From positions 1 through 42,155 of IMG/VR virus record IMGVR_UViG_3300048589_000604: a DNA stretch of 42,155 nt; one strand, written 5' to 3'. Made by a program: the position numbers and the translations under genes. The stretch comes from a virus. Positions 37,874 to 42,101 of the stretch are shown here, in pieces; positions within the stretch are counted from its first letter, which is position 1, and every line of letters starts with the position of its first letter. The notes beneath the pieces were generated by a model. That model saw only the letters and a program-made list of their open reading frames with translations, did not search any database and was not told the origin of the DNA.

Positions 37874-37959
37874 ACAGACTGTTAGGGTGTTGATCAATAA
37901 CCCTCCGTAATCCTCTACATGGGATCTATAACCCATACCCTATCAGATAAGCAGTCTGT
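37874..37959 (-). ncRNA. Cloverleaf-like structured element between tRNA array and virion block
   Basis: The ends ACAGACTG and CAGTCTGT pair perfectly over 8 bp. Inside are ATGGG-(8)-CCCAT, AGGGT-(11)-ACCCT and a short TATC/GATA arm, giving a four-way junction of 86 bases. The 8-base middle loop (TTATAGAT) and lack of TTCRA make it not a functional tRNA. A second AGGGT (in GATAGGGTATGG) could compete for ACCCT. Either strand could carry it; on the minus strand it lies in the leader of the 62-residue gene. Confidence 0.45.
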
Positions 37960-37979
37960 ATATCTAAACCCGCCCGACC

Positions 37980-37997
37980 ACCCTTCAAAATAAGGGT
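37980..37997 (-). other. Short hairpin upstream of the cloverleaf-like element
   Basis: ACCCTT and AAGGGT form a 6-bp stem with loop ATTTTG on the minus strand. No U-tract follows, so it is not a terminator. It may be part of the same structured leader. Confidence 0.35.
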
Positions 37998-38075
37998 AAA
38001 TTTTCGATAAATCCAATAAATTTGTTTGATTATTTTATAATGTGCTGAGAATCAGCGAGATTAATTTAAGAAAGG

Positions 38076-38147
38076 AGGTGGATATGTGATTCGAACACAT
38101 GATGCTAATTTTGCAGATTAGAGCCTTACCTACTTGGCGAATCCACC
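38076..38147 (-). tRNA. tRNA-Cys (GCA)
   Basis: Acceptor GGTGGAT/ATCCACC, anticodon arm CTAAT CTGCAAA ATTAG, T-loop TTCGAAT. Discriminator U73, as expected for Cys. Last tRNA of the array in transcription order. Confidence 0.93.
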
Positions 38148-38152
38148 TTATG

Positions 38153-38226
38153 TGCAGAATGTGAGGATCGAACTCACTCTTTTCCAGTTTGGAAGACTAG
38201 TGCACCACCATTTATGCGTATTCTGC
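38153..38226 (-). tRNA. tRNA-Gly (TCC)
   Basis: Acceptor GCAGAAT/ATTCTGC, anticodon arm CTAGT CTTCCAA ACTGG, T-arm GTGAG TTCGATC CTCAC, A73. Confidence 0.92.
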
Positions 38227-38245
38227 AAATTAATAATATATTACG

Positions 38246-38316
38246 TACCCAATGATGGAATCGAACCACCTCTTTTTGCATGTAAAACAAAAGCACTTCC
38301 GTTATACTAATTGGGT
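38246..38316 (-). tRNA. tRNA-Val (TAC)
   Basis: Acceptor ACCCAAT/ATTGGGT, anticodon arm TTTGT TTTACAT GCAAA, T-loop TTCGATT, A73. Confidence 0.92.
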
Positions 38317-38320
38317 ATTG

Positions 38321-38393
38321 TGGAACCACTTGGTAACGATCCAAGATTTCTCGCTCTTCAGGCGAGCACATAGACCATCTATGTTATAGTTCC
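38321..38393 (-). tRNA. tRNA-Phe (GAA), atypical T-loop
   Basis: Acceptor GGAACTA/TGGTTCC, anticodon arm CTCGC CTGAAGA GCGAG, A73. The T-loop reads ATCGTTA instead of TTCRANY: position 54 is A and 58 is U, a swap of the usual U54-A58 pair. Confidence 0.9.
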
Positions 38394-38397
38394 TTAG

Positions 38398-38471
38398 TAG
38401 CGAAGAAGAGAATCGAACTCTTGTCAATCAGGCTTATGAGACCTGTCGGAAAACCAACGTTCCAGCTCGCT
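38398..38471 (-). tRNA. tRNA-Met elongator (CAT)
   Basis: Anticodon arm CAGGT CTCATAA GCCTG, T-arm AAGAG TTCGATT CTCTT, D-stem GGAA/TTCC. The acceptor AGCGAGC/CTTCGCT has a C7-C66 mismatch, so its 5' limit could be one base further out. Not initiator-like: base pair 1-72 is intact. The other CAT tRNA (38679) is the better tRNA-Ile2 candidate, leaving this as elongator Met. Confidence 0.8.
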
Positions 38472-38474
38472 ATG

Positions 38475-38546
38475 TAGTAGTAACAGGACTCGAACCTATA
38501 TCCTCCTTCGTATCAGGAAGTTGCTCCACCATTGAGCTATACTACT
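38475..38546 (-). tRNA. tRNA-Ile (GAT)
   Basis: Acceptor AGTAGTA/TACTACT, D-stem GCTC/GAGC, anticodon arm ACTTC CTGATAC GAAGG with an outer A-G mismatch, T-loop TTCGAGT, A73. Reads AUU/AUC but not AUA. Confidence 0.88.
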
Positions 38547-38552
38547 ATAAAG

Positions 38553-38623
38553 TACCTCCAGATGGTACTGACCCATCTTCTCTAGATTAAAAGTCTAGAG
38601 CATCACCTTAATGCTTTGGAGGT
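38553..38623 (-). tRNA. tRNA-Lys (TTT), atypical T-loop
   Basis: Acceptor ACCTCCA/TGGAGGT, anticodon arm CTAGA CTTTTAA TCTAG, T-stem GATGG/CCATC. The T-loop GTCAGTA lacks U54 and A58. Confidence 0.9.
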
Positions 38624-38678
38624 ATAAACCTCCTTCTTATCTGTTTCCATAATTTATAAGTTAATTAACCTACTTCAG

Positions 38679-38750
38679 TTGGCCCTAGCAGTACTGATCT
38701 GCTGACCTTCTCATTATGAGTGAGATGCTCTACCATTGAGCTAAGGGCCG
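38679..38750 (-). tRNA. tRNA with CAT anticodon, probably tRNA-Ile2 (lysidine type)
   Basis: Anticodon arm TCTCA CTCATAA TGAGA. The 5' segment GGCCCTTAGCTCAATGG and 3' AGGGCCA parallel E. coli tRNA-Ile2 (k2CAU), which reads AUA; no other tRNA here reads AUA. A C1-A72 mismatch is present if the acceptor is seven bases, but the D-stem (C11-G24) and anticodon stem are not initiator type. T-loop ATCAGTA is atypical. Confidence 0.8.
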
Positions 38751-38755
38751 ATTTG

Positions 38756-38827
38756 AACTCCCACTGGGATTTGAACCCAGATCGATGCTTTAGAAGAGCA
38801 TAGTTTTTCCAGTTAAACTACAGGAGT
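38756..38827 (-). tRNA. tRNA-Arg (TCT)
   Basis: Acceptor ACTCCTG/TGGGAGT with two wobble pairs, anticodon arm ATGCT CTTCTAA AGCAT, T-arm CTGGG TTCAAAT CCCAG. Reads AGA/AGG, the main Arg codons of this AT-rich phage. Confidence 0.92.
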
Positions 38828-38864
38828 TTAATATAGAAATTACCTATGTCTTCTTAATACCATG

Positions 38865-38937
38865 AGCACTTTCACGGACTCGAACCGCGCCTCCTCTGTT
38901 TACAAGACAGTAGCATCGCCACCTATGCTTAAAGTGC
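38865..38937 (-). tRNA. tRNA-Thr (TGT)
   Basis: Acceptor GCACTTT/AAAGTGC, anticodon arm ACTGT CTTGTAA ACAGA, T-loop TTCGAGT. Confidence 0.92.
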
Positions 38938-38942
38938 ATAAA

Positions 38943-38977
38943 CCAGTTTTAATATTACACGCCAGACCGGAAACTGG
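38943..38977. repeat. Inverted repeat in the spacer between tRNA-Trp and tRNA-Thr
   Basis: CCAGTTT (38943-38949) and AAACTGG (38971-38977) form a 7-bp perfect stem around 21 bases. No U-tract follows. It may be a processing hairpin. Confidence 0.4.
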
Positions 38978-38982
38978 ACCTG

Positions 38983-39051
38983 CACACCTCCATTGAATCG
39001 AACAATGTCCTTCAGTTTTGGAGACTGTTTGGCTACCTTAGCCTGAGGTGT
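38983..39051 (-). tRNA. tRNA-Trp (CCA)
   Basis: Acceptor ACACCTC/GAGGTGT, short D-stem GGC/GCC, anticodon arm CAGT CTCCAAA ACTG, T-arm CATTG TTCGATT CAATG, discriminator G73 as in Trp tRNAs. Confidence 0.9.
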
Positions 39052-39056
39052 ATATT

Positions 39057-39131
39057 GCGCTTGGTTTAGGATTCGAACCTAATATCATTCGGTTAACAGC
39101 CGATTGCTTGTCCATATAAGCTCTCCAAGCG
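39057..39131 (-). tRNA. tRNA-Asn (GTT)
   Basis: Acceptor CGCTTGG/CCAAGCG, anticodon arm TCGG CTGTTAA CCGA, T-arm TTAGG TTCGAAT CCTAA. Confidence 0.92.
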
Positions 39132-39135
39132 TATG

Positions 39136-39210
39136 CGGTCTACCTCGGATTTGAACCGAGCTGTATCCTGCGTGACAGGTAGGTGGACACACCAAGCATC
39201 CCCGTAAACC
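39136..39210 (-). tRNA. tRNA-Asp (GTC)
   Basis: Acceptor GGTTTAC/GTAGACC, D-stem GGAT/GTCC, anticodon arm CCTAC CTGTCAC GCAGG with one A-C mismatch, T-arm CTCGG TTCAAAT CCGAG, discriminator G73 as in Asp. Base 8 is G instead of U. Confidence 0.88.
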
Positions 39211-39215
39211 AGTGT

Positions 39216-39288
39216 GGAGACAGGTGGGCTTCGAACCCACTTGATCTTCTTTGCAAAAGAAGTGCATAGCCAATTCTGCCACAGCCCC
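39216..39288 (-). tRNA. tRNA-Ala (TGC), imperfect acceptor stem
   Basis: Anticodon arm CTTCT TTTGCAA AGAAG, T-arm GTGGG TTCGAAG CCCAC. The acceptor GGGGCTG/CTGTCTC pairs with two G-U pairs and one U-U mismatch; in this register the usual G3-U70 is not at position 3-70. Its 5' end lies two bases after the T-tract of the terminator at 39291. Confidence 0.8.
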
Positions 39289-39290
39289 AT

Positions 39291-39324
39291 AAAACAAAAA
39301 AGGCCCCATTTTCGGTGGAGCCTT
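39291..39324 (-). terminator. Intrinsic terminator directly before the tRNA-Ala-to-Cys block
   Basis: Minus-strand stem AAGGCTCCA/TGGGGCCTT (9 bp, one G-U) with loop CCGAAAA, then TTTTTTGTTTT ending at 39291. It ends the unit holding tRNA-Glu and the 28-residue ORF, yet 14 tRNAs follow with no promoter visible in between. Confidence 0.8.
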
Positions 39325-39346
39325 AATCTATTTGATTATTCTTAAA

Positions 39347-39433
39347 TTAGCTCCAATATAATATTCCCACCTTACCACAATTTCTTGTAGCAAACGCGGT
39401 ATCTATAATATTAAACCAATTATTCATCATCAT
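39347..39433 (-). CDS. Possible 28-aa microprotein downstream of tRNA-Glu
   Basis: Opens with three consecutive Met codons (MMMNNWFNIIDTAFATRNC), and its stop lies 20-odd bases before the terminator hairpin. No other gene fits the 125-base gap. Contains one Cys and two Trp; no family recognised. Coding is plausible from position only. Confidence 0.4.
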   Translation of the reverse strand: MMMNNWFNIIDTAFATRNCGKVGILYWS

Positions 39434-39448
39434 GTTATTGTTTTAAAG

Positions 39449-39521
39449 TACTCCTGACGAGACTCGAACTCGTTCCTTAACCTTGAAAGGGTTACGCCTC
39501 AACCTGTTTGGCCTCAGGAGC
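39449..39521 (-). tRNA. tRNA-Glu (TTC)
   Basis: Acceptor GCTCCTG/CAGGAGT, anticodon arm TAACC CTTTCAA GGTTA, T-arm ACGAG TTCGAGT CTCGT, A73. First tRNA after its own promoter at 39579-39610. Its 5' half overlaps a small ORF. Confidence 0.92.
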
Positions 39522-39572
39522 ATAAATCTCCTCAGCTTCAGTTTTGTCTTCTATCAGGGTATTTGTTTTCAT
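39492..39572 (-). CDS. Possible leader microprotein (26 aa) overlapping tRNA-Glu
   Basis: The ATG lies six bases after the promoter -7 element, the same geometry as at the winged-helix gene. It opens MKTNTLIEDKTEAEEI, is acidic, and stops in the anticodon stem of tRNA-Glu, so ribosomes would run into the tRNA sequence. May be a real leader peptide or a by-product of the short spacer. Confidence 0.35.
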   Translation of the reverse strand: MKTNTLIEDKTEAEEIYAPEAKQVEA

Positions 39573-39578
39573 AAGTTG

Positions 39579-39610
39579 CAAATATAAATACAATATTTGA
39601 ATTGTGCAAG
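39579..39610 (-). promoter_or_regulatory. Bacteroidota-type promoter inside the tRNA array
   Basis: Minus strand CTTG (39607-39610), 20 bases, then TATATTTG (39579-39586). It sits in the only long AT-rich gap of the array (39522-39629) and points at tRNA-Glu. Confidence 0.7.
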
Positions 39611-39629
39611 TTTTTTCTCAAATATTTTT

Positions 39630-39716
39630 GTCTCTAGGGTAGGATTCGAACCTACTGTGTTTCATAGTGCTAGTTTTACAGACTAGTGTACTTCCCCCAT
39701 CAGTACAGCCTAGAGA
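39630..39716 (-). tRNA. tRNA-Tyr (GTA), class II
   Basis: Acceptor TCTCTAG/CTAGAGA, anticodon arm CTAGT CTGTAAA ACTAG, extended variable region (about 15 bases), T-arm GTAGG TTCGAAT CCTAC. Confidence 0.92.
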
Positions 39717-39720
39717 TATG

Positions 39721-39804
39721 CAGAGAGCAGTGGCCCTGATCCACACTCAGTTTCCTGAGCCATCATCTTAGCAGGATGTGCCCACCCTAGTAGGTTTACT
39801 CTCT
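39721..39804 (-). tRNA. tRNA-Ser (GCT), class II, atypical T-loop
   Basis: Acceptor AGAGAGT/GCTCTCT with U7-G66 wobble, anticodon arm CATC CTGCTAA GATG, variable arm CTCAG GAAA CTGAG, G73 as in Ser. The T-loop ATCAGGG lacks U54 and A58. Confidence 0.9.
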
Positions 39805-39810
39805 ATATTG

Positions 39811-39900
39811 CGGAGAACTGAGGACCCGACCCCCATCCGTTGTAAACGAAACCTTGTTTTCAAGACAAGTCGCCACTCCAATGTAGCTGCTTAATTCTCC
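39811..39900 (-). tRNA. tRNA-Ser (TGA), class II, atypical T-loop
   Basis: Acceptor GGAGAAT/GTTCTCC, anticodon arm CTTGT CTTGAAA ACAAG, long variable arm, G73. The T-loop GTCGGGT lacks U54 and A58. Confidence 0.9.
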
Positions 39901-39906
39901 TTTATG

Positions 39907-39997
39907 TGCGCCCAATAGGAGTCGAACCTATAATGTGATCATTAATCCGTAACAGATTTTAAGTCTGTCGTGTCTCAGCCATTTTCACCATGAGCGC
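39907..39997 (-). tRNA. tRNA-Leu (TAA), class II
   Basis: Acceptor GCGCTCA/TGGGCGC, anticodon arm ACAGA CTTAAAA TCTGT, long variable arm, T-arm ATAGG TTCGACT CCTAT, A73. Confidence 0.93.
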
Positions 39998-40001
39998 AAA
40001 G

Positions 40002-40081
40002 TACCCCTGAGTGGATTCGAACCACTAAAAACCCAGAGTCTAAATCTGGTAGCTGTGCCAGTTTGCATATGTCACAGGGGC
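40002..40081 (-). tRNA. tRNA-Leu (TAG), short variable region
   Basis: Acceptor GCCCCTG/CAGGGGT, anticodon arm CCAGA TTTAGAC TCTGG, T-arm AGTGG TTCGAAT CCACT, A73. Only about six bases (GTTTTT) separate anticodon and T stems, far fewer than a normal class-II Leu tRNA. The D-arm is unusually long. Reads CUA/CUG, not a stop codon. Confidence 0.85.
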
Positions 40082-40087
40082 ATTATG

Positions 40088-40158
40088 AACCAAGTACCTG
40101 ATTCGAACAGGTGTCTGTGATTTCGTAGATCACTATTCTTCCGCTGAACTAACCTGGT
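40088..40158 (-). tRNA. tRNA-Arg (ACG)
   Basis: Acceptor ACCAGGT/ACTTGGT, anticodon arm GTGAT CTACGAA ATCAC, T-arm ACCTG TTCGAAT CAGGT. Reads CGU (and CGC/CGA if A34 becomes inosine), the Arg codon favoured in the capsid gene. Confidence 0.92.
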
Positions 40159-40186
40159 TTATATATACTTAAGTTATTTATTTTTG

Positions 40187-40259
40187 GGTGAAAGGAAAGA
40201 ATCGAACTTTCATCTCCTGATTCACAGTCAGGTATTCTAACCGTTAAAATACAATCACC
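40187..40259 (-). tRNA. tRNA-His (GTG)
   Basis: Anticodon arm CCTGA CTGTGAA TCAGG, T-arm GAAAG TTCGATT CTTTC. An extra G at -1 faces C73, the His identity pair. The acceptor has two U-U mismatches near its inner end. Confidence 0.9.
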
Positions 40260-40264
40260 ATATG

Positions 40265-40337
40265 ATGCAGGGGTATGATTCGAACATACATCCTACAGAT
40301 TCAAAGTCTGAGGTAATAACCTTTATACTACTCTGCA
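40265..40337 (-). tRNA. tRNA-Gln (TTG)
   Basis: Acceptor TGCAGAG/CCCTGCA with U1-A72 as in Gln and one A-C mismatch; anticodon arm TCAGA CTTTGAA TCTGT; T-arm GTATG TTCGAAT CATAC. Confidence 0.92.
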
Positions 40338-40340
40338 ATG

Positions 40341-40436
40341 TCAGGATTGAGGGATTCGAACCCCCGGAGGACACTACCTGTGTGCCCTCATATGATTCCA
40401 AGTCATATAGCTTCAACCAAACTCGCCCAAATCCTG
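40341..40436 (-). tRNA. tRNA-Pro (TGG) with class-II-type long variable arm
   Basis: Acceptor CAGGATT/AATCCTG, C1-G72 and A73 as in Pro tRNAs, anticodon arm TATGA CTTGGAA TCATA, T-arm GGGGG TTCGAAT CCCTC. Between anticodon and T stems are about 25 bases forming an 8-bp stem GAGGGCAC/GTGTCCTC with loop ACAGGTA. Pro tRNAs are normally class I. Shifting the loop to read GGA (Ser) breaks the stem. First tRNA of the array in transcription order. Confidence 0.9.
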
Positions 40437-40437
40437 T

Positions 40438-40477
40438 AAAATAAAAAAGCCTCTTTGATACTATCTCTGAGGCTTTT
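40438..40477 (-). terminator. Intrinsic terminator directly before the tRNA-Pro-to-Tyr block
   Basis: Minus-strand stem AAAAGCCTC/GAGGCTTTT (9 bp, 15-base loop) followed by TTATTTT. The T-tract ends at tRNA-Pro position 1. It should terminate the small-ORF unit that starts at 40789. Confidence 0.8.
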
Positions 40478-40498
40478 GTCCAATAACAAATATTATTA

Positions 40499-40579
40499 TT
40501 ACCAATCAAACATAGCCCCAGAACCCAACAACGAGAGTTGCTGATAAGGTCGTGAACTATGTAATGATAGATTTTTCAT
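40499..40579 (-). CDS. Possible 26-aa microprotein
   Basis: The frame opens MKNLSLHSSRPYQQLSLLG five bases after the stop of the 66-residue membrane protein and stops just before the terminator. It fills the gap completely. Ser/Leu-rich, no recognised family; coding is likely from position, not proven. Confidence 0.5.
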   Translation of the reverse strand: MKNLSLHSSRPYQQLSLLGSGAMFDW

Positions 40580-40583
40580 TTAA

Positions 40584-40784
40584 TTAAATTCCTAATTTAT
40601 CTTCTATTTTATCAATTCCTTCTTTTAAAAGGTTTCTTATAATCTCCCAATTTCTGCCTAAAAATACCCCAATAGAGAGTAAAGCCAATCCAGAATTACC
40701 CTTTACAAGGAACACTAGAGATACCAAAATAAGTAAAAGGGAAGTAAATCCGTTCTCCTTAATAAATTTTATTACTTTCTTCAT
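40584..40784 (-). CDS. Small membrane protein (66 aa)
   Basis: Begins MKKVIKFIKENGFTSLLLIL. One or two hydrophobic segments (residues about 13-28 and 32-43) are followed by an amphipathic charged tail (NWEIIRNLLKEGIDKIEDKL). Size and shape could fit a holin or another inner-membrane protein; the sequence does not decide. The promoter -7 element ends four bases before its ATG, so the mRNA should be essentially leaderless. It starts the leftward transcription that leads into the tRNA array. Confidence 0.7.
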   Translation of the reverse strand: MKKVIKFIKENGFTSLLLILVSLVFLVKGNSGLALLSIGVFLGRNWEIIRNLLKEGIDKIEDKLGI

Positions 40785-40788
40785 GACA

Positions 40789-40820
40789 CAAACATAATCA
40801 ATATAATTGATATTTCCAAA
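40789..40820 (-). promoter_or_regulatory. Bacteroidota-type promoter, leftward, at the divergence point
   Basis: Minus strand TTTG (40817-40820), 20 bases, TATGTTTG (40789-40796), then TGTC and the ATG. Two TTTGGAAA direct repeats lie upstream and could bind a regulator. Confidence 0.75.
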
Positions 40821-40869
40821 TTTTTTTAGAATTTTTTTAATTTTCCAAATTTTTTATGTGAATAATGAG

Positions 40870-40954
40870 GGAGGGTACTCCATCTTAGAACCCCCTCCTA
40901 CAAAAAGGCGGTTGGTGGGTTACCCCGTCACTTGTTACAGACAAGTCAGTTTTT
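40870..40954 (+). promoter_or_regulatory. Structured leader with terminator-like hairpin before the first rightward gene
   Basis: Plus strand: GGAGGG (40870-40875) pairs with CCCTCC (40893-40898). Further on, ACTTGT TACAG ACAAGT (40930-40946) is followed by CAGTTTTT, an intrinsic-terminator shape only 27 bases before the ATG at 40981. This could be an attenuator, or the end of a short transcript. No TAnnTTTG promoter is seen on this strand nearby. Confidence 0.45.
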
Positions 40955-40980
40955 AATAAATTAAACAAAACAGCAAAATT

Positions 40981-41382
40981 ATGCAAAAGTACGTTATTCA
41001 AAGCGGTAGCTTTACGGAAGCAGGTAATTATAGTGGTTACACTGCAAATCAAGGTAGAATCTTCCTTCACAAGAAGCAAATGGAAGGTCTTGGTTGGGCA
41101 AAGAACGAAGACGTTAAGTTTCCGTTCTATGTTATTGGCGGTGAAAAAACCATCAATCCATTTGATGAGAATGGTAAACCAATGACCAAAGAGGACGGAA
41201 CACTCGTTGAGGTTAAGCGTTTGCAAGCCTACAATGCGTTTAAAACACGCACAGAGCTTGTTCAAGCACTTGCAGAACCTCAGTTGATTGACCTGGAAGT
41301 AGCCAAATTGGTGAAAGCAGAAGCATCAACGGCAGGTTTAACTTCGAAAGAAGTTGAGAGCTTGCTTGCAGCTTCCATTTAA
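40981..41382 (+). CDS. Rightward first gene, unknown function (133 aa)
   Basis: Begins MQKYVIQSGSFTEAGNYSGY. The beta-rich N-terminal half (QGRIFLHKKQMEGLGWAKNE; KFPFYVIGGEKTINPF) is followed by a helical C-terminal half (ELVQALAEPQLIDLEVAKLV). It is soluble with no signal peptide. Base composition is less AT-rich than the leftward genes. I do not recognise the family; a small nucleic-acid-binding protein is one possibility, but no diagnostic residue supports it. An A-rich stretch rather than a Shine-Dalgarno site precedes the ATG, as is usual in Bacteroidota. Confidence 0.75.
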   Translation: MQKYVIQSGSFTEAGNYSGYTANQGRIFLHKKQMEGLGWAKNEDVKFPFYVIGGEKTINPFDENGKPMTKEDGTLVEVKRLQAYNAFKTRTELVQALAEPQLIDLEVAKLVKAEASTAGLTSKEVESLLAASI

Positions 41383-41475
41383 GGGATCAAGGATCAGGGG
41401 CTTAATTGTCCCTTTTCCTTCTATATTCTTCTCAGACGGAGAAGAGTAAATCGTTAACTAATAATCCCAATAACT

Positions 41476-41553
41476 ATGAGAACCATCAAATTATGGTCAA
41501 TTATCACATTGTACTTTGTGGTAGTGACAATTGCAGCAGTAATCACACTGTAA
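41476..41553 (+). CDS. Single-pass membrane microprotein (25 aa)
   Basis: The frame opens MRTIKLWSIITLYFVV and consists of a short basic N-terminus and one hydrophobic helix. It stops five bases before a near-perfect terminator. This is the only good frame in the interval; a longer frame over the same bases runs through the terminator and lacks sensible composition. Confidence 0.6.
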   Translation: MRTIKLWSIITLYFVVVTIAAVITL

Positions 41554-41558
41554 TAAAG

Positions 41559-41579
41559 GAGGGAGAAATCCCTCTTTTT
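41559..41579 (+). terminator. Intrinsic terminator with GAAA tetraloop
   Basis: GAGGGA GAAA TCCCTC followed by TTTTT on the plus strand; it ends the unit beginning at 40981. Confidence 0.88.
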
Positions 41580-41806
41580 ACATACTTGCGTATGTGGGTG
41601 GGGATTCATCATAGGGTGGGTTAATCAAATACTCTATATTAACATAGAGTTGTATTATTTTAATATTTAACATATTCTCATTAAATCTTACATGACTGTG
41701 TTGAATTAGTGAACGGTGGAGAATTAAACTTCAACCCTCAAAATAGCTCAGAATCAAAGATGTGTATTTTCAATAATTGACATTTTAACCTTAAACCTTA
41801 CATCAA
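41580..41806. other. Non-coding interval with two hairpins
   Basis: No convincing ORF on either strand. It holds ACATAC TTGC GTATGT (41580-41595) and ACTCTAT ATTAAC ATAGAGT (41631-41650), with AT-rich sequence between. It may hold the leader of the next genes; no clear TAnnTTTG promoter is visible. Confidence 0.4.
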
Positions 41807-41944
41807 ATGAAGACAATAACACTAACAGTACAAGAGTTCATTAACTTTAAGTCTATATATAAAGGAGTTTATCTCTCCAAAGTAGAGAATGGTGATGTAA
41901 AGGTGACTGCAAATGCTACAAGTCTTAGCTATTTTGGTTATTAG
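41807..41944 (+). CDS. Small protein of unknown function (45 aa)
   Basis: The frame opens MKTITLTVQEFINFKSIYKG and ends SLSYFGY. It has the balanced composition of a folded small protein (beta-helix-beta-beta pattern). It overlaps the next frame by 32 bases. No family recognised. Confidence 0.6.
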   Translation: MKTITLTVQEFINFKSIYKGVYLSKVENGDVKVTANATSLSYFGY

Positions 41945-42086
41945 TTCGTTTTTATATTCACTTTGGATTTCAAAGTGCGAAATTAGTGTGGAAATGAGGT
42001 TTTTGTGTGTTGATAAGATGGTGTATATCCCTCATAACTTAATCAGAAGTATTGAAAATCATCAAATATTTATCGTTTATCAATAA
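41913..42086 (+). CDS. Small membrane-anchored protein (57 aa)
   Basis: The frame opens MLQVLAILVISSFLYSLWIS, an N-terminal hydrophobic helix or signal anchor, followed by a short soluble part ending HQIFIVYQ. It overlaps the 45-residue gene in another frame by 32 bases. Coding is plausible from the anchor and the tight spacing with the next ATG. Confidence 0.5.
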   Translation: MLQVLAILVISSFLYSLWISKCEISVEMRFLCVDKMVYIPHNLIRSIENHQIFIVYQ

Positions 42087-42101
42087 ATAACATAGCATTA
42101 T

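Noticed and set aside
37874-37959. Functional tRNA
   Set aside because: No TTCRA T-loop, an 8-base anticodon-position loop, and an 8-bp closing stem; kept only as an unidentified structured element.
39085-39309. Minus-strand ORFs of 65-84 codons across the tRNA array (also 38174-38371, 40255-40509 and plus 40262-40444)
   Set aside because: They run through clear cloverleaf genes and consist of tRNA sequence read as protein.
40002-40081. Suppressor tRNA reading a stop codon, as in recoded crassviruses
   Set aside because: The anticodon is TAG (reads CUA Leu codon), not CTA. Genes here end convincingly at TAG and TGA, so recoding is not supported.
41381-41414. Terminator directly after the 133-residue rightward gene
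   Set aside because: AAGGGA/TCCCTT followed by TT is possible but has a 22-base loop and only a short T-run; the terminator at 41559 is much stronger.
41406-41624. Plus-strand ORF of 72 codons
   Set aside because: It runs through the strong terminator at 41559-41579 and overlaps a better-formed membrane microprotein frame.
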